From contig WVSM01000003.1 in the NCBI GenBank assembly GCA_015689645.1, forward strand, positions 62,001 through 126,000: a stretch of 64,000 bases of DNA, written 5' to 3'. The notes below the pieces were generated by a model. That model made no database searches. It had not been told where the DNA came from and saw only the letters and a program-made list of their open reading frames with translations. The DNA comes from Rhodobacterales bacterium HKCCE4037. GTDB lineage: Bacteria > Pseudomonadota > Alphaproteobacteria > Rhodobacterales > Rhodobacteraceae. The position numbers and the translations under genes are program-made. This document shows, piece by piece, positions 48,205-56,434 of the stretch. How positions within the stretch are numbered: position 1 is the stretch's first letter; each line of letters begins with the position of its first letter.

Positions 48205-49358
48205 GCCGCGCGCCCCTTCCGGGTCTGGCGCGTGATGTTGAGCTGATGGATCTGGCTTGTGCCCTCATAGAGCCGGAACAGCCGCACGTCGCGGTAATAG
48301 CGTTCGATCGGGGAATGGTCGGCGACATAACCCGCACCGCCGAAAACCTGCACCGCGCGGTCGGCCACGCGACCACACATCTCGGAGGCGAAATATTTGC
48401 AGATCGACGCCTGAAGCGCGATGTCCTTGCCCTCGTCGCGGGCGCGGGCGGTCTCCATGACCAGCGCGCGGGCGGCGTGGATCTCGGTCTGACAATCCGC
48501 CAGAAGGGCCGCGACCAGCTGGAAATCGACGATCGGCTGGCCGAATTGCTTGCGGGTCTCGGCGTGATCGAAAGCGAGGTCGAACATGCGGATCGCGGGC
48601 CCGGTGCACAGGGCCGCAAGGTGGATGCGCTGTTTGTTGAGCACGCGCATCGCGGTGCGGAACCCCTCGCCCTCATGCCCGCCGATCAGGTTGGCGGCAG
48701 GCAAGCGGCAGTCTTCGAAATGCACTTCGCCCACGGGTGATCCCGCCTGACCCATCATCCTGTAGGGCTCGCTGGTTGTCAGGCCCGGTGTGTCGCGTTC
48801 GACGATGAAGGCCGACAGCCCGCGCGCGCCGGGAATGTCCGGGTCGGTGCGGGCGATCACGGTAAACAGGTCCGCAATCGGCGCATTGGTGATGTAGCAC
48901 TTGCTGCCGTTCAGCACGTAATCGTCGCCGTCCCACCGTGCGGAGGTGGCAACTGCCGTGGCCTCGGACCCGGCATCCGGTTCGGTCAGCGCGAAGCAAC
49001 CCGTGGCACGCCCGCTGGCAAGCTCCGGCAGAAAGCGGCGCTTCTGGTCTTCGGTGGCGTCGGCCACCAGCGCCTCGGACCCGATGCCGGTATTGGTCCC
49101 GACCCGCGCGCGGAAGGCGACGGAACATTGCGACAATTCCAGCGCCAGCGTGACCAGCTCCTCGGTCGTCAGGCCCAAGCCGCCGAATTCCTCGGGGATC
49201 GACCAGCCGAAATAGCCCCGTTCCGCCATGTCGGCCACGATCTCGTCCGGCACGACATTCTCGGCCGCCACGCGGTCCTCGTTGGGATGCGCAACCGTGC
49301 GCACCCAGGTGCGGACCTCATCGACGAACTCCGCCAGTTTCTCCGCATCACGGATCAC
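48201..49358 (-). CDS. Acyl-CoA dehydrogenase
   Basis: A 385-residue FAD-dependent dehydrogenase with signatures CFALTEPDAGSEATAV and a late RYYRDVRLFRLYEGTSQIHQLNI, where the Glu of YEGTSQ is the usual catalytic base. KCYITNAPIADLFTVIAR and GHEGEGFRTAMRVLNKQRI are also typical. The size and motifs fit short- or branched-chain acyl-CoA dehydrogenases. The start overlaps the IclR gene stop as ATGA and the stop overlaps the CoA ligase start as ATGA. Confidence 0.92.
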   Translation of the reverse strand: MIRDAEKLAEFVDEVRTWVRTVAHPNEDRVAAENVVPDEIVADMAERGYFGWSIPEEFGGLGLTTEELVTLALELSQCSVAFRARVGTNTGIGSEALVADATEDQKRRFLPELASGRATGCFALTEPDAGSEATAVATSARWDGDDYVLNGSKCYITNAPIADLFTVIARTDPDIPGARGLSAFIVERDTPGLTTSEPYRMMGQAGSPVGEVHFEDCRLPAANLIGGHEGEGFRTAMRVLNKQRIHLAALCTGPAIRMFDLAFDHAETRKQFGQPIVDFQLVAALLADCQTEIHAARALVMETARARDEGKDIALQASICKYFASEMCGRVADRAVQVFGGAGYVADHSPIERYYRDVRLFRLYEGTSQIHQLNITRQTRKGRAA

Positions 49359-50338
49359 TTCGTTTCCTCCCTCAGGGGTGTCTCTTCCTCACCCCGATCG
49401 AACAGGGCCGCGACCCTTGCCTTCAACGTTTCGCCGATGCTGCGCAGGTCGGCGGCGGATTTGCGGAACTTCGGCATCATGACGCTGATGACGCCGACCA
49501 CCTGCCCGTCCGGCCCGCGGATCGCGACGGCAACCGAGGCCGCCCCCTCGACCCGTTCACCGTCGGACGTCGCGTAGCCCCGGGCGCGGATCGCGGTCAG
49601 CTCGTCAAGGAGCGCCTCGGTCTCAAGCTTGAACCGTGTCAGTTGGATCGGCTCCAGATCTCGAAGGAACGCCGCAACCGCATCTGGGTCCAGCGTTGCA
49701 AGATGGGCCTTTCCCGCTGCACCGAGGTAAGCGGGCTGACGCGCACCAGTTTCCAACACGAAGCGGATCGGATGCGGGCTTGGCAGCACCTCGACGACCA
49801 CTTGCTCCCAGCCATGTGGAACAAACCAACTCACCGTCTCGCCGAAAGTCTCGCTCAGCTCGACCATCAGCGGGCGAATGAACCGCGACAGGAACTGGTC
49901 GTTCAGGAGCGGCCGGAAAAAGCGCATCATGCCGGGCGACAGAACCCAGGCTCCATCGGAACGCTCGACAACGGAGCGCGCGCGAAGCTTCTCGAGCGCG
50001 CGTTCGACCTGCGGAACATCGACACCGATGGCCGACGCGAGGTCTTCGGACGACAGCGCCCCACCCGGTGCCGCGGCGATCAGGTCAAGGATCGCCACCC
50101 CGCGGTTCAGTCCGATCTCTCCGCCGCCTCCGCTGACGGCGGCATAGCGCTTGGCCGAGTCGCGGACGACGTGGCCACTGGCCTCCAATGTCTTGAGGAA
50201 GCGGAACGCGTTCGAGGTGCTCGTGTCGGCGGCGACGGCGATCTCGGACAGGCTCAGCGGGGCCGGTGCGTCCATCACGATCCTGAGGAGCTGGAAAGCC
50301 CGGTCGACCGTCTTGAGAGTGTACTGTCCGTCTGCCAT
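49355..50338 (-). CDS. IclR-family regulator with a second winged-helix region
   Basis: A 327-residue regulator, longer than the usual 250-270. Residues 1-70 form the IclR winged helix (TVDRAFQLLRIVMDAPAPLSLSEIA, NAFRFLKTLEASGHV). Residues 76-130 look like another winged helix (VAILDLIAAAPGGALSSEDLASAIGV, ALEKLRARSVVERSDGAWVL). The rest is the IclR effector domain (LSETFGETVSW, YLGAAGKAHLATL, GVISVMM). It is the first gene of the carboxylate operon, and a 20-base palindrome sits nine bases before it, so self-regulation is likely. The effector is unknown. Confidence 0.88.
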   Translation of the reverse strand: MADGQYTLKTVDRAFQLLRIVMDAPAPLSLSEIAVAADTSTSNAFRFLKTLEASGHVVRDSAKRYAAVSGGGGEIGLNRGVAILDLIAAAPGGALSSEDLASAIGVDVPQVERALEKLRARSVVERSDGAWVLSPGMMRFFRPLLNDQFLSRFIRPLMVELSETFGETVSWFVPHGWEQVVVEVLPSPHPIRFVLETGARQPAYLGAAGKAHLATLDPDAVAAFLRDLEPIQLTRFKLETEALLDELTAIRARGYATSDGERVEGAASVAVAIRGPDGQVVGVISVMMPKFRKSAADLRSIGETLKARVAALFDRGEEETPLREETK

Positions 50339-50346
50339 TTTTTCAC

Positions 50347-50366
50347 ATAATGAAAACTTTCATTAT
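50347..50366. promoter_or_regulatory. Perfect palindrome, candidate IclR operator
   Basis: ATAATGAAA, centre AC, TTTCATTAT: perfect 9-base arms, AT-rich in a GC-rich region, nine bases before the IclR-type gene. Placement over the ribosome-site/promoter region fits repression of the whole operon. Confidence 0.65.
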
Positions 50367-50642
50367 TAGGAAAACAGGATGCTCGGATGCTGTCAAGTAT
50401 TGCGCCACTGCCTTACGCAAACCTCTGAAGTCGCGTGGTTATTTTTCAGTCCGATTGCCAATGAGTCGGCGTCCAGGCGGGAATCGCGGGTCGCGTTCAG
50501 AACCGATACCCAGCAGGAACTGCCAGGTGTCGCTCATGGAGCCCGACCAGAAATTGGCCTTTCAGAGGGGGTTTTCACACCGACCACAGGCCGCGGTGGA
50601 TTTCGCGATACCGAAAAGCCTGATCAGCTGCGACTCCGTCGA
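50367..50642. other. Gap between the IclR and LysR genes, no gene seen
   Basis: About 300 bases lie between the IclR gene start and the LysR gene end. Short frames on both strands have no recognisable protein or ribosome site. The left end probably holds the promoter of the carboxylate operon. Confidence 0.4.
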
Positions 50643-51548
50643 TCATCTCGCATCTGGCAGGCTTTCCCGGCAGCGCTTCAGTATGAATTCGATCAACAGC
50701 CGGACTTTGCTGTCCTGAAATCGCCGATGCGGATAGAGGCATCCAAACAGCGCGGGTTCGGGGGGCGTCTGGGGAAGAATTTCGACAAGGCGCCTGCGCT
50801 CGAGATGTTCGGCAACTTCGAAACGCGGCTTGTTGACGATACCCCGCCCCGCAAGCGCCCAGTTCGTCAGAACGTCACCGTCGTCGGAATCGTAACTGCC
50901 CGATACGTCCATCCGCAGGTTTCCTTCCGGCGTACGCAGTGTCCAGAACCATTCGGGCGATCTGGGGTAACGCAACAGCAGGCAATTATGTCGTCTCAGG
51001 TCCTCCGGCACCTGCGGTGTACCATGCTGCTCAAGGTAGTCCGGCGCCGCGCAAAGCAGCCTTGGAGTGTCCATGATCTTGCGCATCTTGAGATCTGAGT
51101 CCGGGGGGCGGCCGACGAAAAACGCGACATCGAGGTTGTCTTCCAACAGGTCGATCTTGCGGTCGGACAAGCGCATACGGACAGTCACATCCGGATATTC
51201 ATCGACGAATTCCGGTATCAGCGGCGCGATGATCCGCTTGCCGATACCGAGCGGAGCCGAAATCTGGACGCTGCCGTGCGGTTGGCTGGAGAAGGTAGAG
51301 GCCGCTGCTTCGGCATCTTCCAGCTTCTGCACAACCTCCCGCGCGTGGTGGTAGAACTCCCGCCCCACTTCGGTCGGTGACAGTTTGCGCGTGGTGCGAT
51401 TGAACAGGCGGACATCGAGCCTTCGTTCAAGTTCCTTGATCCGGTTGCTTGCCACGGCAGGGGTAAGTCGCAGGTCGCGCCCCCCGGCGGTGATGCTGCC
51501 GAGTTCGACGACACGAACGAATACGCGCAGGCTTTCGAGATAAGGCAT
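50643..51548 (-). CDS. LysR-family regulator of the purine operon (inferred)
   Basis: A 301-residue LysR-type protein: winged helix (FVRVVELGSITAGGRDLRLTPAVASNRIKELERRL) and a substrate-binding domain (GSVQISAPLGIGKRIIAPLIPEFVDEYPDV). The ATG at 51548 is preferred over a GTG just before it. It diverges from xdhA with a 119-base gap that holds a T-N11-A palindrome, so control of xdhABC is likely. The inducer is not known; a purine is a guess from context. Most similar in layout to the AaeR/DsdC-like LysR group named from LRVFVRVVE. Confidence 0.88.
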   Translation of the reverse strand: MPYLESLRVFVRVVELGSITAGGRDLRLTPAVASNRIKELERRLDVRLFNRTTRKLSPTEVGREFYHHAREVVQKLEDAEAAASTFSSQPHGSVQISAPLGIGKRIIAPLIPEFVDEYPDVTVRMRLSDRKIDLLEDNLDVAFFVGRPPDSDLKMRKIMDTPRLLCAAPDYLEQHGTPQVPEDLRRHNCLLLRYPRSPEWFWTLRTPEGNLRMDVSGSYDSDDGDVLTNWALAGRGIVNKPRFEVAEHLERRRLVEILPQTPPEPALFGCLYPHRRFQDSKVRLLIEFILKRCRESLPDAR

Positions 51549-51612
51549 CACATCCCCGATTATCTACGTTCTATTGAAAGAGTATACCTGACTCCCCTGT
51601 TTTCGAAGGCAT

Positions 51613-51626
51613 TTATCCCCGGATAA
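51613..51626. promoter_or_regulatory. Candidate LysR operator
   Basis: TTATCC, centre CC, GGATAA: an inverted repeat with 6-base arms and the T-N11-A form of LysR sites. It lies between the LysR gene and xdhA, 42 bases before the xdhA ATG. Confidence 0.45.
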
Positions 51627-51667
51627 TGATGTTTGGCCGAATTGCCCTTCGGTCGCGGGAGGAATTC

Positions 51668-53125
51668 ATGACAGCCAGGACAGATATTCGCTTCATACTC
51701 AACGGGAAGAACGTCGCGCTTGAAAGCGTGGCGGCCACGGACACGGTCCTGGACTACCTGCGTATCGAGCGCAGGCTGACCGGCACCAAGGAGGGCTGCG
51801 CCGAAGGCGATTGCGGGGCCTGCACAATCCTGGTGGGCCGGTTGCGCGATGGGAATTTGCGCTACGAGCCGGTCAACGCCTGCATCCGTCTCCTCGCCAC
51901 ACTCGACCGTTGCCACGTCGTGACCGTCGAATACCTGTCCGGCCCGGAAGGCCGTCTTCATCCCGTCCAGCAGGCAATGGTCGATCATCACGGCAGCCAG
52001 TGCGGCTTCTGTACGCCCGGCTTCGTCATGTCGCTTTATGCACTCTGGATGGAGATCCCCCATCCGTCCGACAAACAGATCGAAACCGCGATCCAGGGCA
52101 ACCTTTGCCGCTGCACGGGATACGAGCCGATTATCAAGGCCGCCCGCGCGGCGACCGCGGCGGGCAGTCCGGCCGAGGATGCGCTGAACATCGAGCGTCA
52201 GGCGATCACCGATCGGCTCGCCGAACTCGATGACGGCGCGCGTGTGGAATTATCCAAGGGCGACAGCCGCGCGATCTTGCCCTCTTCAGTGGACGATCTG
52301 GCGCAGGTTCTGTTGGACGAGCCCAAAGCCACGCTGGTGGCTGGCGCGACAGATGTCGGCCTGTGGGTCACGAAATTCCTGCGCGACATTTCCCCCGTGG
52401 TGTTCCTGGGTCACCTGGACGAATTGCGCCGGATCGACGTTACCGACGACATGTTGGAGTTGGGTGCAGGTGTCAGCTATTCCGGCAGCCGGGATGTCCT
52501 ATGCACCCATTTCCCTTACCTCGCCGAGTATTGGGACCGCATTGCTGGCTGGCAAATTCGAACGATGGGCACGATTGGCGGCAATGTTGCGAATGGCTCG
52601 CCGATCGGGGACACGCCGCCGGTGCTGATCGCTCTGGGGGCGGAGATCGTTCTGCGGAAAGGTGACACGCGTCGAACGATGCCCGTAGAGGATTTCTTCA
52701 TCGACTACGGCAGGCAGGACATCGCGGAGAGCGAATTTCTTGAGGCTCTGCGAATCCCGCTTCCCTCGCGCGATACACATCACGCCGCGTACAAGATTTC
52801 GAAGCGCCGGGACGAAGATATCTCATCGGTCGCCGCTGCGTTTGCCGTACGGGTGAAGGACGGCAAGATTTTCGATGCCCGGATCGCCTTCGGCGGCATG
52901 GCTGCAACCCCGAAACGAGCCGGCGCCGCCGAGGCGGCACTCGTAGGCGCAGAGTTCACCGAGGCGGCCTTCCGTAAAGCCGCTGCCGCGTTGCCGGATG
53001 ATTTCACACCGCTGACCGATTGGCGTGCCTCCTCCGAATACCGGATGCGCGTATCGCAGAATTTGTTCCGCCGCTTCTGGCTCGAAACCCAAGGCGGGGA
53101 TGCGTCCGTGCGCCTGAGCGCCTGA
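51668..53125 (+). CDS. xdhA: Xanthine dehydrogenase small subunit (FeS/FAD)
   Basis: XdhA carries the two [2Fe-2S] clusters and FAD. In the 485-residue product the first cluster is at GCAEGDCGACTILVG, the second at QCGFCTPGFVMSLY and GNLCRCTGYEPI, and FAD binds at TLVAGATDVGLWVTK and TIGGNVANGSPIGD. The ATG at 51668 has GGGAGG six bases upstream; an in-frame ATG at 51626 lacks a ribosome site. It begins the xdhABC operon, divergent from the LysR gene. Confidence 0.96.
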   Translation: MTARTDIRFILNGKNVALESVAATDTVLDYLRIERRLTGTKEGCAEGDCGACTILVGRLRDGNLRYEPVNACIRLLATLDRCHVVTVEYLSGPEGRLHPVQQAMVDHHGSQCGFCTPGFVMSLYALWMEIPHPSDKQIETAIQGNLCRCTGYEPIIKAARAATAAGSPAEDALNIERQAITDRLAELDDGARVELSKGDSRAILPSSVDDLAQVLLDEPKATLVAGATDVGLWVTKFLRDISPVVFLGHLDELRRIDVTDDMLELGAGVSYSGSRDVLCTHFPYLAEYWDRIAGWQIRTMGTIGGNVANGSPIGDTPPVLIALGAEIVLRKGDTRRTMPVEDFFIDYGRQDIAESEFLEALRIPLPSRDTHHAAYKISKRRDEDISSVAAAFAVRVKDGKIFDARIAFGGMAATPKRAGAAEAALVGAEFTEAAFRKAAAALPDDFTPLTDWRASSEYRMRVSQNLFRRFWLETQGGDASVRLSA

Positions 53126-53139
53126 CCGGAGGATTTGCC

Positions 53140-55539
53140 ATGACCGACACCACCGTCGAAGCCCCGATTGACACCGACCAGCGCAAGGATCCGCCCCTTG
53201 CCCAACATCTCATGCAGGCCGAGCAGGGGCAACACCGGATCAAGGGCGGCGTGCACTCCGACCTTGCGCATGACAGCGCCATCAAACACGTCACCGGCCG
53301 CGCGGAGTATTGCGACGACATTCCCGAACCGGCAGGGACACTACACGCTTATCTGGGCCTTTCGACTCGCGCCCACGCCCTGATCCGGGATCTGGATCTG
53401 TCTGCCGTCGAAGCGGCACCCGACGTAATCGGCGTGCTGACAGCCGATGACATCCCGGGCGTCAACGACGTCTCGCCCACCGGCCGTGACGACGAGCCAA
53501 TCTTCGCCACCGAAAAGGTCGAGTTCTGGGGGCAGCCGATGTTTGCGGTCGTCGCGACCAGCAGGGACGCGGCGCGCCGGGCGTCGAGGCTCGCGCAAGT
53601 GACTTACGAAGATCTGCCTTTCGCGCTGGACCCTGTCGCTGCCCGCGCGGCGGACATGGGCTACGTGACACCGCCGCTGACGTTGACCCGCGGAGACGCG
53701 AAATCGGCCATGGAAACAGCCCCGCATCAGATAAAGGGCCGTCTGAATGTCGGCGGGCAGGATCACCTCTACTTGGAGGGTCACATCGCCTTCGCCATTC
53801 CCGGCGAGGATGAGGACGTCATCGTGCATTCCTCGACCCAGCACCCGTCAGAAGCGCAGCACATGGTCGCGCATGTTCTTGGCGTGCCGTCCAACGCCGT
53901 CACGGTGAACGTGCGCCGCATGGGCGGCGGCTTCGGCGGCAAGGAAACGCAGATGAACCTGTTCTGCGCGGTCGCCGCCGTGGCCGCGAAGAAATGGAAC
54001 CGTGCCGTAAAAATCCGGCCCGATCGTGACGATGACATGACCGCCACGGGCAAGCGCCACGACTTCGTCATCGACTACGAGGTCGGCTTCGACGACGACG
54101 GGCGCATCCTCGCCGTCTCGGGGGATTTTGCCGCGCGCTGCGGGTTCTCATCGGATCTGAGTGGCCCCGTCACGGACCGCGCGCTGTTTCACGCCGACAA
54201 CGCGTATTATTACCCTGATGTCCTGCTGAACTCGCATCCGATGAAGACCAACACTGTCTCGAACACCGCGTTTCGTGGCTTCGGGGGGCCGCAGGGCGTC
54301 ATCGTGGCGGAGCGCATCATGGAGGAGATCGCCTACCATCGCGGGCTCGACAGCCTGGAGGTGCGCAAGCGCAACTTCTACGGTGAATGCGAACGGAACA
54401 TCACACCCTACCACCAGATCGTCGAGGACAATATCGCCCCCCGTGTGGTGGCCGAACTGGAGGCGAGCGCCGACTACCAGGCGCGGCGGAACGCGGTGCT
54501 CGATTGGAACGCCAAGGGCGGCATCATCCGCAAGGGGATCGCGCTCACACCGGTGAAATTCGGAATTTCCTTTACCGCGACCTGGTACAACCAGGCAGGC
54601 GCGCTGCTGCATATCTATTCCGATGGTTCGATCCACCTGAACCACGGCGGCACCGAAATGGGGCAAGGCCTCAATACCAAGGTCGCGCAGGTCGTCGCGG
54701 ACGAGCTTCAGGTCGATATCGCGAGGATCAAGATCACGAAGACCACGACCGAAAAGGTGCCCAACACTTCGGCCACCGCTGCGTCCTCCGGGTCGGACCT
54801 CAACGGCATGGCGGCGCAGGATGCAGCGCGGCAGATCAAGGAGCGTCTGATCGCCTTCGCCGCCGAGCGCTGGCAGACCGAGACGGACAAGGTGCGCTTT
54901 GCCCCCAACAGCGTCGAAGTCGGGTCCGAGACCATTCCCTTTGCCGAGTTCATCCGCGAGGCCTACATGGCACGGATCCACCTGTCGGCGGCGGGCTTCT
55001 ACAAGACACCGAAGATCCACTGGGACCGCGCGACAGGCAAAGGGCGCCCGTTCTATTACTACGCCTACGGTGCGGCCTGTTCAGAGGTATCGGTGGACAC
55101 GCTGACAGGCGAATACCGGGTGGAGCGGACCGATATCCTGCACGACGTCGGCAAGTCGCTGAACCCGATCATCGACAAGGGCCAGGTCGAGGGAGCGTTC
55201 ATCCAGGGCATGGGCTGGCTGACCACCGAAGAACTCTGGTGGGACGACAAGGGTCGGCTTCGCACCCATGCGCCATCGACCTACAAGATCCCGCTCGCGT
55301 CCGACCGCCCACGGATCTTCAATGTCGAGCTGGCGAAATGGTCCGAGAATCGCGAACAGACGATCAAACGCTCCAAAGCCGTGGGCGAGCCGCCGTTCAT
55401 GTTGGGTATTTCCGTCTTCGAAGCGTTGTCCCACGCCGTCGCCAGCGTCGCCGATTATCGTAAATGCCCGCGCCTTGACGCACCTGCGACACCGGAACGT
55501 GTGCTCATGGCGGTCGAGCGACTTCGGGAGGCGGGCTGA
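53140..55539 (+). CDS. xdhB: Xanthine dehydrogenase large subunit (molybdopterin)
   Basis: XdhB binds the molybdenum cofactor and oxidises hypoxanthine and xanthine to urate. The 799-residue product has the Moco/substrate segments VRRMGGGFGGKETQ, NTAFRGFGGPQG, HGGTEMGQGLNTK and the late KAVGEPPFMLGISVFEAL, where the Glu of GEPP is the catalytic base. CGGAGG precedes the ATG at 53140; the open frame before it is the end of xdhA in another phase. Confidence 0.97.
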   Translation: MTDTTVEAPIDTDQRKDPPLAQHLMQAEQGQHRIKGGVHSDLAHDSAIKHVTGRAEYCDDIPEPAGTLHAYLGLSTRAHALIRDLDLSAVEAAPDVIGVLTADDIPGVNDVSPTGRDDEPIFATEKVEFWGQPMFAVVATSRDAARRASRLAQVTYEDLPFALDPVAARAADMGYVTPPLTLTRGDAKSAMETAPHQIKGRLNVGGQDHLYLEGHIAFAIPGEDEDVIVHSSTQHPSEAQHMVAHVLGVPSNAVTVNVRRMGGGFGGKETQMNLFCAVAAVAAKKWNRAVKIRPDRDDDMTATGKRHDFVIDYEVGFDDDGRILAVSGDFAARCGFSSDLSGPVTDRALFHADNAYYYPDVLLNSHPMKTNTVSNTAFRGFGGPQGVIVAERIMEEIAYHRGLDSLEVRKRNFYGECERNITPYHQIVEDNIAPRVVAELEASADYQARRNAVLDWNAKGGIIRKGIALTPVKFGISFTATWYNQAGALLHIYSDGSIHLNHGGTEMGQGLNTKVAQVVADELQVDIARIKITKTTTEKVPNTSATAASSGSDLNGMAAQDAARQIKERLIAFAAERWQTETDKVRFAPNSVEVGSETIPFAEFIREAYMARIHLSAAGFYKTPKIHWDRATGKGRPFYYYAYGAACSEVSVDTLTGEYRVERTDILHDVGKSLNPIIDKGQVEGAFIQGMGWLTTEELWWDDKGRLRTHAPSTYKIPLASDRPRIFNVELAKWSENREQTIKRSKAVGEPPFMLGISVFEALSHAVASVADYRKCPRLDAPATPERVLMAVERLREAG

Positions 55540-55543
55540 GACG

Positions 55544-56419
55544 ATGGCCGACGGTCTCGAACAGTTTCTCAGGGTTCGTCCCGACGTCGTGCGCGTGCGA
55601 ATTGCCTCGGTTCAAGGGTCTGCCCCGCGTGAGACCGACGCTGAGATGTTCGTCGCGAAGGACTCGATTTTCCGAACGGTGGGCGGTGGACAACTCGAAT
55701 ATCGGGCCATCGCACATGCGCGCGACATGATTGCGACGGGCCGCTCCGCGGATCGCCTGAACGTCGCGCTCGGACCGGAGATCGGCCAGTGCTGCGGAGG
55801 TCGCGTTCGGCTGGCATTCGACCTGATCGACGACGCGAAGAGGGGTGAGATCGTGACCGCCTGCATGATCGCCCGTGCCACCCGCCCGATGGTGTATATC
55901 TGCGGCGCCGGTCATGTGGGCCGCGCACTTGCGGACCTCTTTGCACACTTGCCCGTCCACACATTGCTCATCGACAGCCGGGCTGACGAGTTGCGCCAGT
56001 GCCGTGCTTCGGTCGAACGGCGCCTGACCGCCCTGCCGGAGGCGGACATCCGCGCGGCACCGCCCGGATCGGCATTCATTGTTCTCACCCATGATCACGC
56101 GCTGGACTTTCTTCTGACCTCCGAAGCCCTGTCGCGGGGCGATGCCGCCTATGTCGGCCTGATCGGGTCAACGACCAAACGCGCGAAGTTCGAACGGTTC
56201 CATTCAGAGCAGTCACGGCAATCCGACACATCGCGCCTCGTGTGTCCGATCGGTGCGACCGGCAGCCCGGACAAGCGCCCGGAAGTCATCGCCGCCTTCG
56301 TCGTCGCAGAGGTGATGACCACGCTGACCACGCATCCAGGGAAGGGGATGCGGGGACAGAGAGAGCAAGATCCAGCCGGCAACGTCATCAGGGAACGTGA
56401 GTCGGCAGCAAGGTCCTGA
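55544..56419 (+). CDS. xdhC: Xanthine dehydrogenase accessory protein
   Basis: XdhC binds sulfurated molybdenum cofactor and inserts it into XdhB. The 291-residue protein has the XdhC/CoxI N-terminal region (RIASVQGSAPRETDAEMFV, GGGQLEYRAI, GQCCGGRV) and the C-terminal Rossmann fold YICGAGHVGRALADLF with VGLIGSTTKRAKFERF. It starts four bases after the xdhB stop. Confidence 0.95.
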   Translation: MADGLEQFLRVRPDVVRVRIASVQGSAPRETDAEMFVAKDSIFRTVGGGQLEYRAIAHARDMIATGRSADRLNVALGPEIGQCCGGRVRLAFDLIDDAKRGEIVTACMIARATRPMVYICGAGHVGRALADLFAHLPVHTLLIDSRADELRQCRASVERRLTALPEADIRAAPPGSAFIVLTHDHALDFLLTSEALSRGDAAYVGLIGSTTKRAKFERFHSEQSRQSDTSRLVCPIGATGSPDKRPEVIAAFVVAEVMTTLTTHPGKGMRGQREQDPAGNVIRERESAARS

Positions 56420-56434
56420 AGGGAGGGACAACAC

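Noticed and set aside
50350-50718. 122-codon plus-strand frame between the IclR and LysR genes
   Set aside because: Its second half is the antisense of the LysR gene and the first half has no recognisable protein or ribosome site.
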